Positions 35,138 through 44,364 of a DNA stretch of 64,000 nucleotides are shown piece after piece. The DNA lies in contig CAZAMB010000015.1 of assembly GCA_964486335.1 (NCBI GenBank), positions 59,439 to 123,438 of the forward strand, given 5' to 3'. A program made the position numbers and the translations under genes. This DNA is from CAZAMB01 sp964486335 (GTDB taxonomy: Bacteria; Planctomycetota; Phycisphaerae; UBA1845). The notes beneath the pieces were generated by a model. That model was not told where the DNA came from. It ran no database searches and worked only from the letters and a program-made list of their open reading frames with translations. The first letter of the stretch is position 1, and every line of letters begins with the position of its first letter.

Positions 35138-35160
35138 CCTATTGAATGGAGAATTAGAAT

Positions 35161-35487
35161 ATGAAATGCAAGACCCAATCAATAAGCGAATTCGCTACGT
35201 GGTTAACGTCGCCGACCCCGGTTCCGTTATCAGGAGACGATAACCATATGTACATGCCAACGAAGCCGGGCTTCGTTGTCGAAATCAACCGGAAGACGTT
35301 CGAGTACTTCCGGGAAGCTGTGCCATCCGATTCACCGGACTCGTGCATGTTGTGCTACGCCGAAAGCCTACCTTTGCCCGCACTTGTGTTTCGGCGAGGG
35401 CACCGGTTTTTCGCCCGGTTGCTGACGGGTGAGGAAACTCGCCTCTTTTGCGAGCTCGCCGAGATTCCCTTGCCGGGCCGAAGGTAA
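35161..35487 (+). CDS. Hypothetical small protein
   Basis: 108 residues, ATG at 35161 after ATGGAGAATT. No known domain is recognised. It has a compact globular pattern (FVVEINRKTFEYFREAVPSD, then FRRGHRFFARLLTGEETRLF) and a single Cys-x-x-Cys (CMLC). The position in the string of small accessory genes and the hairpin-punctuated spacing support it as real. Confidence 0.6.
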   Translation: MKCKTQSISEFATWLTSPTPVPLSGDDNHMYMPTKPGFVVEINRKTFEYFREAVPSDSPDSCMLCYAESLPLPALVFRRGHRFFARLLTGEETRLFCELAEIPLPGRR

Positions 35488-35495
35488 CAACCACC

Positions 35496-35540
35496 CACCG
35501 GATGACGATGCCCAGTTAATCGGCCTTCGCTCATCCGGTG
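35496..35540. repeat. Hairpin after the small gene at 35161
   Basis: CACCGGATGA (35496-35505) and TCATCCGGTG (35531-35540) are perfect 10-base arms. The remaining gap to 35844 has no gene that can be supported; an open frame that continues into the next gene in another phase is a shadow. Confidence 0.55.
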
Positions 35541-35844
35541 AATTCAAAGACGGGCAGCCGGCAGGCTGCCGCCCTCTACGCACTCCCTTCAGGCCCCCTT
35601 CGCCAAACAGACCGTCAAGAGGAACCGACCCGCGTACTCCTGAGATTTCGATCAAACCAGGCTCTTTCTTGGCGCTCTATGCATCCCTCTGGTCGGCGTT
35701 GTGAGTGTGGCGCGCGTGAACCGCTCACGAAATACGCATCCCATTACCCAGAAATGATTTACGACCATTTTGCTACGCATTTCTCTAATAAAGAAGACCA
35801 AGTTGGAGTTGGTTCGTCACCGCGTAATTGGTTAACTTGGCGGC

Positions 35845-36498
35845 ATGCCCAGCCCCCGGCAGTCAATCTCGCTACATCCCCACGAGGAGGAGATGCTGGT
35901 CGCGCTGACCTTTCGGGTTCCGTTCCTCTCGGAAGCACAAGCCGCCTTCACCTGGTGGGGGTCGGGCTCCGTCGCTCGGGCCAAGGCCCGGCGACGATTC
36001 CGGGCCCTCGAACAGGCGGGGCTTATCGAACAGTTCGTGGAGTTCGTTCGCCGCGACATTCCACCGCGCGAGCCGCTGGTGGTTTGGCGCCCCGGCGATC
36101 CGCAGCCGGATCTGATCGCTTTGTCGTCTACTCTGCGGGGCCTCTCGGAGCGAGGGCTGGTCCAGCGGCGCCTCCTTCTGGGAACTGCCATAGCGGCGGA
36201 GTTGGTGGGGGGTAGGCCCGGTCGCCGCCCACGCCGTAGCGAAGTCTCGCACGACCTGCGCATCGCCGACGTTTTTCTGATCTTTCGGCGCGAGTCTCCC
36301 GGTCGTGCTCGGTACTGGTTTCACGAATCGGCCGTCCCCCTTCGGAACCGCCGATTCGGCGAAGTCGTTCCGGACGTTATGATTGTCACGAAGCGTCGCA
36401 CGACCGTGATTGAAGTGGCTGGTGAATACTCCGCGCGTCATCTTGCCGCGCTGCATGACCACTGCCGGGCTTCGGGCTACGCATACGAACTATGGTAG
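35845..36498 (+). CDS. Replication-relaxation (Replic_Relax)-like protein
   Basis: 217 residues. An N-terminal winged helix (LTFRVPFLSEAQAAFTWWG then ARRRFRALEQAGLIEQFVEF) is followed by a segment HDLRIADVFLIFRR and FGEVVPDVMIVTKRRTTVIE with the D...E-x-A pattern of a nuclease-like fold. This matches the general plan of Replic_Relax proteins of mobile elements, a family of uncertain activity often near TraG/FtsK-type ATPases. It overlaps the next gene by 7 bases and so is the first gene of a three-gene unit ending with the TraG-like ATPase. Confidence 0.65.
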   Translation: MPSPRQSISLHPHEEEMLVALTFRVPFLSEAQAAFTWWGSGSVARAKARRRFRALEQAGLIEQFVEFVRRDIPPREPLVVWRPGDPQPDLIALSSTLRGLSERGLVQRRLLLGTAIAAELVGGRPGRRPRRSEVSHDLRIADVFLIFRRESPGRARYWFHESAVPLRNRRFGEVVPDVMIVTKRRTTVIEVAGEYSARHLAALHDHCRASGYAYELW

Positions 36499-37382
36499 AA
36501 ACACCGACCCACTCTCAACTGGTCGAAGCCGTAGCCGATCACATCGCTCGGTATCGGATCAGCATCCGTGAAGTGATTCAACACGTGCTTTGCCCCGGCA
36601 AGTCATGCGCGGCGGCGGTCCAACAACTCATGGATTTGGGCCGCATTCAAGTATGCGCCCGAAGCGCACGCATGGCCGGGAAGACCTCCTACTATCAGTT
36701 GACGCATGCCGAAGTCATGCGACGGGACCTGCCGGTGGCGCGGGCGCGCATCCGGGGAACGCAATCGCTTCCCGTTGACCTGGCCATTCTGTGGGCCTGC
36801 TGCATGACGGAACGCGCGCGGCTTCGAGCCGACCGTCGCGATCTCACCGAACTTTTTCGACGACTCGGCCTTTCGGGAAACCCGCCCAAAGGCGAGCACT
36901 GCATGGAGCGCGGCGAATTGCGCGGCAAGCCCTGGGTCCGCATCCTCCGTATCTACGTACCCGGAGGTACCGGACATGGTGAAGCAGCCTTGAAGCGTGC
37001 CTCACAAATCCTTGCGGAAGCCGAAGAGAGCCCCGTGATTGGAAAACTCACGCAAGCCCGGATGTATGGACTCCTAATCCTTGTACCCAATCATGCTGCC
37101 AAGGACCAATTGGAAATCGCACTTGCGCAAAGCAGCGTCCGCAAGGGGCGAGCCGTGTTTGTTGAGATTGCACCGACGCCGATGTCTTTGAGGAGCTTTT
37201 TGAATGACCAGAAAAACACCGCCCCCAAACAAGCAGCGCGACACCAGGCTGCAATCGGGAGCGAACCTCGTCATGGACAGGTACCCGCTGGCATACTCCC
37301 CGGCGTCGAGCGCCGAAATAAACGAAAGCGCCCTCCCAAGCATCGGACAGTACGCCGACATGGAACTGGCGGTCCGCGATAA
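36492..37382 (+). CDS. Hypothetical protein with winged-helix-like N-terminus
   Basis: 296 residues. The first 80 residues look like a winged helix (HIARYRISIREVIQHVLCPG then AVQQLMDLGRIQVCAR). A middle domain (to about residue 235) has RARLRADRRDLTELFRRLGL and a strand-rich region. The final 55 residues are basic and low in complexity, and lie in the 179-base overlap with the next gene. It is flanked tightly on both sides, so it belongs with the Replic_Relax-like and TraG-like genes. Function unknown. Confidence 0.65.
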   Translation: MVETPTHSQLVEAVADHIARYRISIREVIQHVLCPGKSCAAAVQQLMDLGRIQVCARSARMAGKTSYYQLTHAEVMRRDLPVARARIRGTQSLPVDLAILWACCMTERARLRADRRDLTELFRRLGLSGNPPKGEHCMERGELRGKPWVRILRIYVPGGTGHGEAALKRASQILAEAEESPVIGKLTQARMYGLLILVPNHAAKDQLEIALAQSSVRKGRAVFVEIAPTPMSLRSFLNDQKNTAPKQAARHQAAIGSEPRHGQVPAGILPGVERRNKRKRPPKHRTVRRHGTGGPR

Positions 37383-40257
37383 TCGACCGGTCTCTGAGGG
37401 TGATATTCAAGCCGCCAATTCGATTTTCATCAGCTGGGGAACTATCGCCGCCATCATCTGTCTCATCGCCATCCCCGCCGCCTATTTCGTGCCGTGGTAT
37501 GTGGGGCCTTCGTTGGCCGGAGCCGCGTCCTTGTTTTCGATGATAGCAGTCATCAATTCAGGGCGCATCACGCGCTGGACCATCCTTTACGCGTTGGGAA
37601 TGCCCATCGGATTTCTCGTTGGGATTTACGTTCTCTCCGTACTGCTCGTGAACCGCTGGATCGCCACGATCTTGTTGTTTGCGATTGCCGCATGGGTGCT
37701 GCACAGGTACGGAAGAGTTCCATTCCAGTTTCAGCAGGAATGGATGCGTGCGCATCCCCGGCTGCGCCCCGAGACGCGTCGGGCGCAATCAGGGTTTGAA
37801 GTTCAGCTAGATTGGGCCACGCTGGGAGCCGCATTCGCCATCCTTTTGGTGGTGCCCTATTTCTCCCGGACGCTTGCCATCGTCCTCGTGTTCGGCCTTT
37901 CCATGTACAAGTGTCTTCGGCATCGGTTCGGTCTGGATCTCCTCAAGATAGGGCAGGAACTCATCGCCCGAAACCTGACCTATGGGCACGACTTCGCTGC
38001 CGCGCCCGGCGTCTGGTTTCCCAACCATGGTTTTCGCGAACGATGGCGAAGCATCAGGGCGCTAGCGGTGTTCCTCTATTTGCCGCTTACCATCGCCACG
38101 GGCTTTTTCATGCCTTCCGATCTCATGCGCAGTTCGCTGGCCTGGTCGCTTGCGAACATCGACTCGCAAAAAGGCCAGAGCGGATTGAGTAGCATCCTCA
38201 TGCAATCGCTTGGCCGGGAAATCACTTTTGATGGCATTCCGAAGCCTCCACCGGAGATTCCCCGGCCGGAACTGCGCTCGACTCCTGTGCCGCGCAATCC
38301 CAAAACCGCGCCGCCCGACGCCAAACAGAAGCACACGGAATCCACGGACGCGTTGCGGCAGGAGCGCGAAGCCCAATACGAGCGCGACGTTGAGCAACAG
38401 CAGCGAAAGTATGAGTCCGAACTGATCGATTTTTTTGACAGCCAGCTTCGGGATAAGCCGCATGCGTGGCTCCTGGTTGCGCTTGCGTCGATAGTTCACG
38501 GGGACCTTCACTATTTCTGGTGCATCATCTTTTGTCTGTTGGCCGGCGTGTTCGTACCCAACGCCTTGCTGGTCGCGTTGTTTCGACGCCCCTTGCTGGC
38601 GATTCAGGATGAGGCCGCCCGGATCGATCAGTTGGACAATGACGATCGCAGCGAGTGGCAATGGTACCCCGATCGATTGCGGTCATCCCCGCATGTAACC
38701 TCAAATCCGCAAGGCCGTGAAGTTCAGGAAGCGCAACACCTGTTCTATGGCCTCGAATCGCGGACCGGCACTCCCGTGCTGGTCGATCGCTCCATCGTGA
38801 ACGAGCACTGTTACTTCGTGGGTGAAACCGGAAGCGGAAAAACAAGCTTGGGCATCATGCCGCTGATCATTCAACTGATTCGTGGTTTCACCAATCCGTC
38901 GACGGGCCAGCCTGCTGCGCCGCACCCCATGATCATTTTGGACCTGAAGGGCGACCCAGCGCTGTTTCAGACGGTGCGGGCGGAAACCGAAGCCAGAGGG
39001 CAGAAGTTTCTTTTCTTCACGCCGGAAAAAGGCAAACGCACGTACTATTTCAATCCCTTTCAAAGCCTGCGCTCGGAAAACCGTACCATCACGCAACTAT
39101 GCGAATTGATGCTTGATTCGCTCAGCCTTTCGTACGGAGAGGGCTATGGTCGCTCCTATTACACCCGGCAAAACCGAATGTTGTTGCACGCCGCCCTTAA
39201 GATGGACCCGCCCGCCAACTCCTTTGAAGAGCTCTATCGTCGACTTGCGGCCGTTTCCAAAAAAACTCAAAAGTCCATGGGACACGGACCCCAGGACGAG
39301 GAGCAGCTTCCCAAACGCATTGACGCGTTTGAACTCCTCTCGACCATCCAGGTTCTCACCGCGTATCCCATGCTGACCACGGTGAAGGACCCGGCGCATG
39401 TGGAAGCAGCCATTCATATGCCCACGGTGCTGGAACAAAATCAGGTGGTGTATTTCTGGCTTCCCGCAGCGTTGGAGAGCGTAAGCGTCCGGGAAATCGG
39501 CAAGCTCGCCTTGTTCTCGTTGTTGAGCGCGGCCATTGACCGTCAGGCCGCAGGTCTACCGCGTCGTCAGGCATACCTGGTGATCGACGAGTTTCAGCGC
39601 ATCGCCGGTTCCAATTTCAAGATTGTCCTGGAGCAGGCACGAAGTTTCGGAATCGGTGCCATGCTCGCCAACCAGTCTCTTTCGGACCTTGATACCCCAG
39701 ACATCGATTTGCGCTCCACCGTGCGATCCAACACGCGGCTCAAACAGTATTTTTCCATCACCGACCCCAAGGACGTTGAGATGCTGTCGCAGACTTCCGG
39801 GCAGGAAGTGTTTATCTTGAAGGGTGAGAGTATTGGCATTCGGGCCGAAAAAGTCAGCAGGGTCAACAGTGCAGGCGCACACTATCAAAAGCTTGAGCAG
39901 AGGCACGTAGAAACGTCGAGTTTTACCGAAGCGCTCAAGCCGCGTTTTGTGGTCAATGACATTCTCGGCGTCAACGATCACCCCAACGAATCGATTGTTC
40001 ACGTCTCTCGGGGATCGGGCTACACTCAATACAAGGGCTTGCCGCTGATCGTGCATACCGATTGGCCGCTTACCCGAACTCTGTACGAATCCCGCCAGAA
40101 GTTGCCGTGGCCGGATGCACAAGGTGTGCCGCCCGACGTAACGACGACGGCGAAAGAGAGCCCGGTGGAAGTCGACCGTCGCGCGATCGACGAAATCGCG
40201 AAAATGCAGGACACTCTCGCGGACTATTTTCAGGAGATGTTGAAGCCGTTGAAATGA
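37204..40257 (+). CDS. TraG/VirD4-like conjugation coupling ATPase
   Basis: 1017 residues. The ATG at 37204 has GAGGAG at the right distance, although this makes a 179-base overlap with the upstream gene; an in-frame ATG at 37273 is the main alternative. Several hydrophobic helices occupy about residues 75-240 and 425-465, with an acidic/basic coiled region between (about 370-415). The ATPase half has Walker A GETGSGKTS (near residue 540) and Walker B YLVIDEFQRI (near 792), then FGIGAMLANQSLSDLD, as in the TraM-recognition part of TraD/TraG. Such proteins bring DNA to a type IV secretion channel. No relaxase or other secretion gene is visible here. Confidence 0.85.
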   Translation: MTRKTPPPNKQRDTRLQSGANLVMDRYPLAYSPASSAEINESALPSIGQYADMELAVRDNRPVSEGDIQAANSIFISWGTIAAIICLIAIPAAYFVPWYVGPSLAGAASLFSMIAVINSGRITRWTILYALGMPIGFLVGIYVLSVLLVNRWIATILLFAIAAWVLHRYGRVPFQFQQEWMRAHPRLRPETRRAQSGFEVQLDWATLGAAFAILLVVPYFSRTLAIVLVFGLSMYKCLRHRFGLDLLKIGQELIARNLTYGHDFAAAPGVWFPNHGFRERWRSIRALAVFLYLPLTIATGFFMPSDLMRSSLAWSLANIDSQKGQSGLSSILMQSLGREITFDGIPKPPPEIPRPELRSTPVPRNPKTAPPDAKQKHTESTDALRQEREAQYERDVEQQQRKYESELIDFFDSQLRDKPHAWLLVALASIVHGDLHYFWCIIFCLLAGVFVPNALLVALFRRPLLAIQDEAARIDQLDNDDRSEWQWYPDRLRSSPHVTSNPQGREVQEAQHLFYGLESRTGTPVLVDRSIVNEHCYFVGETGSGKTSLGIMPLIIQLIRGFTNPSTGQPAAPHPMIILDLKGDPALFQTVRAETEARGQKFLFFTPEKGKRTYYFNPFQSLRSENRTITQLCELMLDSLSLSYGEGYGRSYYTRQNRMLLHAALKMDPPANSFEELYRRLAAVSKKTQKSMGHGPQDEEQLPKRIDAFELLSTIQVLTAYPMLTTVKDPAHVEAAIHMPTVLEQNQVVYFWLPAALESVSVREIGKLALFSLLSAAIDRQAAGLPRRQAYLVIDEFQRIAGSNFKIVLEQARSFGIGAMLANQSLSDLDTPDIDLRSTVRSNTRLKQYFSITDPKDVEMLSQTSGQEVFILKGESIGIRAEKVSRVNSAGAHYQKLEQRHVETSSFTEALKPRFVVNDILGVNDHPNESIVHVSRGSGYTQYKGLPLIVHTDWPLTRTLYESRQKLPWPDAQGVPPDVTTTAKESPVEVDRRAIDEIAKMQDTLADYFQEMLKPLK

Positions 40258-40270
40258 CTTCGGCCGAAAA

Positions 40271-40296
40271 GACAAAAGGCCCGCAGGCCTTTTGTC
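40271..40296 (+). terminator. Terminator-like hairpin after the TraG-like gene
   Basis: Perfect 11-base arms GACAAAAGGCC and GGCCTTTTGTC with loop CGCA, 13 bases past the stop. The descending arm carries TTTT, so it can act in both directions. Confidence 0.7.
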
Positions 40297-40454
40297 ACGT
40301 CGCAAGCAAGAAACCGCTTTCCCGATACCGCCAACGCATTGCCGGCACTGGCCGAGTTCCCATGTTTTTCTGAAGTCTGGAAATCGGCCCCAATCGGGGG
40401 TTCAGCTTGCTATCGGTGAGTTAACCGCAGCCACCATGGCCATCGGCCCACCTA

Positions 40455-40488
40455 TACCCGTTCGTTTAATCTCCGAACGGAAGAGAAA
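40455..40488 (+). repeat. 34-base direct repeat with internal stem, copy 1
   Basis: The same 34 bases recur at 41278-41311. The unit contains the inverted repeat CCGTTCG ... CGAACGG with an 8-base loop. The copies flank the two small genes at 40585 and 41158. The 327-base gap 40258-40584 holds only this repeat and the hairpin at 40271. Confidence 0.7.
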
Positions 40489-40584
40489 GAAATCGCGTAC
40501 TGGATTGTATCATACATGCCCTTCCTCAAGATTCAACGGAAAACACCATTGCCCAACTCGATCCAACCGTGCTAGCGTAATCGC

Positions 40585-40809
40585 ATGCAAGATTTGGATG
40601 AGAATAGCCTGCGGGAAACCACGCGAACGGAATTCGGCCGGGACATCGAGATCGACAACGTAGGCTTGCCGACGGTAGCACCACGGCTCGCCTTATGGTC
40701 AAGAAATCGGCTCAGAATGCTTTCCCTTGGTGACTTGACCCTGGGAGTCTTTGCGGCGCTCCTCGGAGTTGGCGTATCGGAACTATTCTGGATTTGCCTT
40801 GGCTTGTAG
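40585..40809 (+). CDS. Small single-pass membrane protein, hypothetical
   Basis: 74 residues, ATG at 40585, no clear ribosome-binding site. A soluble N-terminal part is followed by one hydrophobic helix (LGDLTLGVFAALLGVGVSELFWICLGL). It sits between two copies of a direct repeat and ends before a bidirectional hairpin. Coding status is likely but not certain. Confidence 0.5.
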   Translation: MQDLDENSLRETTRTEFGRDIEIDNVGLPTVAPRLALWSRNRLRMLSLGDLTLGVFAALLGVGVSELFWICLGL

Positions 40810-40858
40810 GGTCAGTCGCCCCGGCCCGGGTCCGCTTCGCGCGCAAAAAAAGGGCGTA

Positions 40859-40879
40859 CTGCGGGGTTGCGACCCGCAG
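40859..40879. terminator. Bidirectional terminator-like hairpin
   Basis: CTGCGGG (40859-40865) and CCCGCAG (40873-40879) with a 7-base loop, between the convergent genes at 40585 (+) and 41158 (-). Confidence 0.5.
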
Positions 40880-40891
40880 CACGCTAGTACG

Positions 40892-41158
40892 TTATGACAA
40901 CCTGACCAAGATTCGGATGAGCATGTCGGTGAGGAATCCTAACAGGAAGGCCTTTGTCCAAAGCTCAACCCGGTCGCGGCGGGGAGTTGTTTTTAGGAAC
41001 AACTCCACACGCCTTTCATCATCTTCGCCCATCGTTATTATGATCAAGCCGTCGAACTTCTCGCTCTTGCTTATTTTCCCATCGGGGTAAAATAGCTGAT
41101 ACTCTAAGAAGTTCCGCAACAAAAACCTGCCATCATTCACGAAAAGTATCTTTCCCAT
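40892..41158 (-). CDS. Hypothetical small protein with C-terminal hydrophobic helix
   Basis: 88 residues, ATG at 41158 with a strong site AAAGGAGG. The sequence starts MGKILFVNDGRFLLRNFLEY, has a charged middle and ends in a weakly hydrophobic helix (LWTKAFLLGFLTDMLIRILV). No family recognised. It lies between the two direct repeats, convergent with the small gene at 40585. Confidence 0.65.
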   Translation of the reverse strand: MGKILFVNDGRFLLRNFLEYQLFYPDGKISKSEKFDGLIIITMGEDDERRVELFLKTTPRRDRVELWTKAFLLGFLTDMLIRILVRLS

Positions 41159-41277
41159 GAATTGTCCTCCTTTAACTGGTCGGACGCTTCATTGCGTCGT
41201 CGACCCTAACACGACACCCCCCCGTAGGGAGGTCTCATGTTTTGGAGGACCGGCAGGGCGCGGGCTCAAGGCCCGCG

Positions 41278-41311
41278 TACCCGTTCGTTTAATCTCCGAA
41301 CGGAAGAGAAA
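41278..41311 (+). repeat. 34-base direct repeat with internal stem, copy 2
   Basis: The second copy of 40455-40488, directly preceded by the hairpin CGCGGGC, TCAAG, GCCCGCG (41259-41277). It is 91 bases before the ankyrin gene start. Confidence 0.7.
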
Positions 41312-41402
41312 AAGAAACTAGCGAACCGGCCAATCTTAGGACCTTGGGTTGACAGAAGTCGACTTTTCGCAAGAAAATTACGTCGCCGAGCGAGGAGTGA
41401 CC

Positions 41403-43466
41403 ATGCTGTTCGTTTTGTCGACTATTGTTTGCCTCTGCTTACTCCCACCTCCCCCAGAAGAGGTCTTTCGTGCCGTCGCAGAATCCGAGAAGCGACTTGA
41501 ATCCTTGCTGCAACAAAACGACTTTGACATCAATTTTCCGACGCCAAAGGCTGATCCAGGCTTTGTGGACATCCGCAGGGGATCGACGCTGCTTGTTTTC
41601 GCCGCCAGGACCGGCAAGGTGAGGGCAATTGAATTGTTGTTGAAGCACGGTGCAAAGGTCGACGTCAAAGATAGCTCCGGTGATCTTCCGCTTCACGCCG
41701 CGCTGGACAAGGCCAGGATCGACTTGCCGACCGTCGAATTGCTCCTCAAGGCATGCGCCGATCCGTATGCCACCAACGCAAAAAAACAAACGGCGTTTCA
41801 GCTCTTCGACGAAGACCCCTCGCCCTTGCTCGACCTCGTGCATTCCTACGATGTGCATTACCTTGCGGAACAGGGTCAGTTCGACCGCATGCGAGAGCTG
41901 ATCAAGGTTTGCCCCCAACGCCTAACCATGCGTAACGCCGATGGCGACACGCTCTTGCATACGGCCGCCGGCGCGGGTCGACGCGAGGTGGTTGATTGGC
42001 TGATTGAGAACGGGGCCGACTTGAAGGCGACGAATCGGTTCGGCGAGTCCGTGGTTTGTTCCGCGGCGATTTGGAACCAAAAGGAGATTGCGAACCACCT
42101 TCTCTCGAAAGGCGTTCCGCTGGACACGTACTCCGCTATCGCCCTTGGCAAGCGGAAGCGCGTTGAAGATGAACTCGATAGGAACCCTACGTGGGCGAAG
42201 AGTGTCGATGGTCGCGGATTCACGCCTCTGCACTGGGCGGTCAGGCATCACGACCTCCCGATCGTTCAACTTCTCATTTCCCGTGGCGCCGATCTGAACG
42301 TCACCGACGGCGACGGTTACACGCCCCTGCGTTACGCCATTCAATTCGAATATCTGGACGTTCTCAACGAGCTCATCAAGGCAGGGTGCGATCTTCGCGT
42401 CTTGGATAAGTTGGGAACCTCCGCCATGGACAGTGCGGTTCTCGCGGGAAAAAAGGACCTCGTTGTCATATTACACAAAGCGGGTGCATCCCTGGGTCCT
42501 GCATCGAAAGAGTCTCTAGCTACGCCCCTCATCATGGCCGTCATTGGCGGCCATCCGGAAATTGCACGATACCTTGTCGATCAGGGCGCTCCCCTCGACG
42601 ACCAATCGCCCAACGGCAGGGCGGCGATTCATTGTGCCGTTCAAGATGGAAATCTGGAGCTGGCCACGCTGCTCGCCGAGCGCGGCGCGAACCTCAATTT
42701 GCGCACGCAGCTGGACGAGACTCCACTGTGCATTGCGGTTCAAGAGCACAACATCGCCATGCTCAATCTCCTTCTGAAACACAAAGCGGATCCGAATCTG
42801 CCTTGTCGGTTTGAGTTCACACCATTCATGAGCGCCCGGAGCAAAGGGTACGAAGACTTCGCAGGCTTGCTTGCAGAGGCAGGTGCGGAAAGTAGTTTTT
42901 CAATGGCCCATCGAGCATCGTTTTTGGATGACAAGTCTTCACTTCGCCAGATCATCGACCAACAGCCGGAACTGCTGAACCAGCGGGATCCAGCGGGCGC
43001 GACGCCGCTCTACTATGCAACAGCTGCCAAGAAAGACGATTGTGTAGAGTTTCTGCTCTCACGCGGTGCTGATCCAAACATCGCATCCAAGAAGGGCCAG
43101 AGCCCGTTGAGCTTGTCCGATTCCAAGGGGCCGATTTTTAAGCTTCTGCGCAAACACGGCGCGCTTGAGGACGGCGAAAACATGATTCAATGGGCAGCCA
43201 CCTTTGGTAAGCTGGATCTTTTGGTTGCTGCCCTGAAGGAGCACCCGGAACTCATCAACGAGAAAAAGCGTAATGGGAACACAGCATTGCATCTTGCTGC
43301 GTTTAACGGCAATTATGGTTGCCTAGCCCATTTGCTCAACCATGGCGCTGACCCTCAAATACGGAATGCAAAAAACCAGACCCCGTTGGAATTTGTGCCC
43401 AAGCGATCGGACGGCGATTATCCCAAGATCATCCGCGCCCTAAAACAAGCCGAAAAACGACGTTAA
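41403..43466 (+). CDS. Exported ankyrin-repeat protein
   Basis: 687 residues from ATG 41403, with GAGGAG five bases upstream; a TTG 54 bases earlier lacks a site. The N-terminus MLFVLSTIVCLCLLPPP looks like a short signal peptide. About 13-15 ankyrin repeats of 33 residues follow, for example GDTLLHTAAGAGRREVVDWL, GFTPLHWAVRHHDLPIVQLL, GYTPLRYAIQFEYLDVLNEL and GNTALHLAAFNGNYGCLAHL. There is no catalytic domain. Ankyrin arrays bind proteins; an exported one in a mobile region may contact surface or foreign proteins. The partner is unknown. Confidence 0.88.
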   Translation: MLFVLSTIVCLCLLPPPPEEVFRAVAESEKRLESLLQQNDFDINFPTPKADPGFVDIRRGSTLLVFAARTGKVRAIELLLKHGAKVDVKDSSGDLPLHAALDKARIDLPTVELLLKACADPYATNAKKQTAFQLFDEDPSPLLDLVHSYDVHYLAEQGQFDRMRELIKVCPQRLTMRNADGDTLLHTAAGAGRREVVDWLIENGADLKATNRFGESVVCSAAIWNQKEIANHLLSKGVPLDTYSAIALGKRKRVEDELDRNPTWAKSVDGRGFTPLHWAVRHHDLPIVQLLISRGADLNVTDGDGYTPLRYAIQFEYLDVLNELIKAGCDLRVLDKLGTSAMDSAVLAGKKDLVVILHKAGASLGPASKESLATPLIMAVIGGHPEIARYLVDQGAPLDDQSPNGRAAIHCAVQDGNLELATLLAERGANLNLRTQLDETPLCIAVQEHNIAMLNLLLKHKADPNLPCRFEFTPFMSARSKGYEDFAGLLAEAGAESSFSMAHRASFLDDKSSLRQIIDQQPELLNQRDPAGATPLYYATAAKKDDCVEFLLSRGADPNIASKKGQSPLSLSDSKGPIFKLLRKHGALEDGENMIQWAATFGKLDLLVAALKEHPELINEKKRNGNTALHLAAFNGNYGCLAHLLNHGADPQIRNAKNQTPLEFVPKRSDGDYPKIIRALKQAEKRR

Positions 43467-43890
43467 CTTTGCCGCTTATTGTCCGTTAGACCCACCCAAT
43501 GCGCTTCGCTCGGACGCACCGCAAGTGGCGCGACTCTTGTGTTGGTTGACGACTCGTCGCGATCCGTGCTAAGGATCACCCGCGAAGTTGTTCTTTTCCA
43601 CACGGACCGTGCGTTCTTTGGTCCTTGATTACTTGAATGAAATCTGAAGCGGCCTTTCGTGCGACAACGCTGCGGCGTTGTCGCTTGAGAGTGGCCGTGC
43701 TGGCACAGGTTTACACATCGGCGTGTGAGCGACGATTACGACGAGCAAGGAGACGCCGGGTCCGCGCGCCGGGGTTGGGATATGCCCCGCCCTGGCCGCG
43801 GTCCGGATATCTTCGGTTGTAGCGCCGGGTCCCGTTTCACGCCGACCCTTTTTTCGAGATCGAGGGTTTGGTTCGCTAGGAGAACATCAG
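43467..43890. other. Gap with no recognisable gene
   Basis: 424 bases between the ankyrin gene and the small gene at 43891. Only short frames in GC-rich sequence; nothing that can be supported. Confidence 0.5.
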
Positions 43891-44154
43891 ATGAAACAGA
43901 AGGAGAAGCCCATGGAAAAAACCAAGGAAAAGCCCGTTCACGAAGTTCGCCTGGGGCGAATCAAGGCCGTGATCTGGGGCAATGAAACGGAGAACAACGG
44001 CGTTCGGCACAACGTGCAGCTGCGCCGCATCTACAAGGATGGCGAGGAATGGAAGCAGAGCGATTCGTTCGGTCGTGATGATCTTCCGCTGGTGGCCAAA
44101 GTCGCCGACATGGCCCATACCTGGATTCACGAACGGCTTCAGGACAAGTCCTAA
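43891..44154 (+). CDS. Conserved small protein of mobile regions
   Basis: 87 residues, ATG at 43891 with TAGGAGAAC upstream. A Lys/Glu-rich start is followed by VHEVRLGRIKAVIWGNETEN, then HNVQLRRIYKDGEEWKQSDS and FGRDDLPLVAKVADMAHTWI. From memory, similar small proteins are frequent in planctomycete genomes and have no known function. A single-strand DNA- or RNA-binding fold is possible but not shown. Confidence 0.75.
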   Translation: MKQKEKPMEKTKEKPVHEVRLGRIKAVIWGNETENNGVRHNVQLRRIYKDGEEWKQSDSFGRDDLPLVAKVADMAHTWIHERLQDKS

Positions 44155-44364
44155 CGAGAGTTTGGGTTCGACAGCACGGCCCCTCTCGCCTTCGATCGAC
44201 GCGGAAAGCGTTCGATCAAGTGTGGTCTTTCAAAACTTGTAAAGCGCAGAAGATCCGCATCGGTTCTTGGTCGTTGAGGCCCAAAATCTCAGTGCCCGAG
44301 AGACCGGTGGTGCAATCGGTTGTTGCGTGGTTTTCAAGAAGTCAATTTACTTGAGGAGAATGGT

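Noticed and set aside
35538..36215. Frame of 225 codons overlapping the Replic_Relax-like gene
   Set aside because: Its composition (Arg/Pro/Gly/Ala) is that of an out-of-frame reading; the in-frame gene at 35845 has clear domain patterns.
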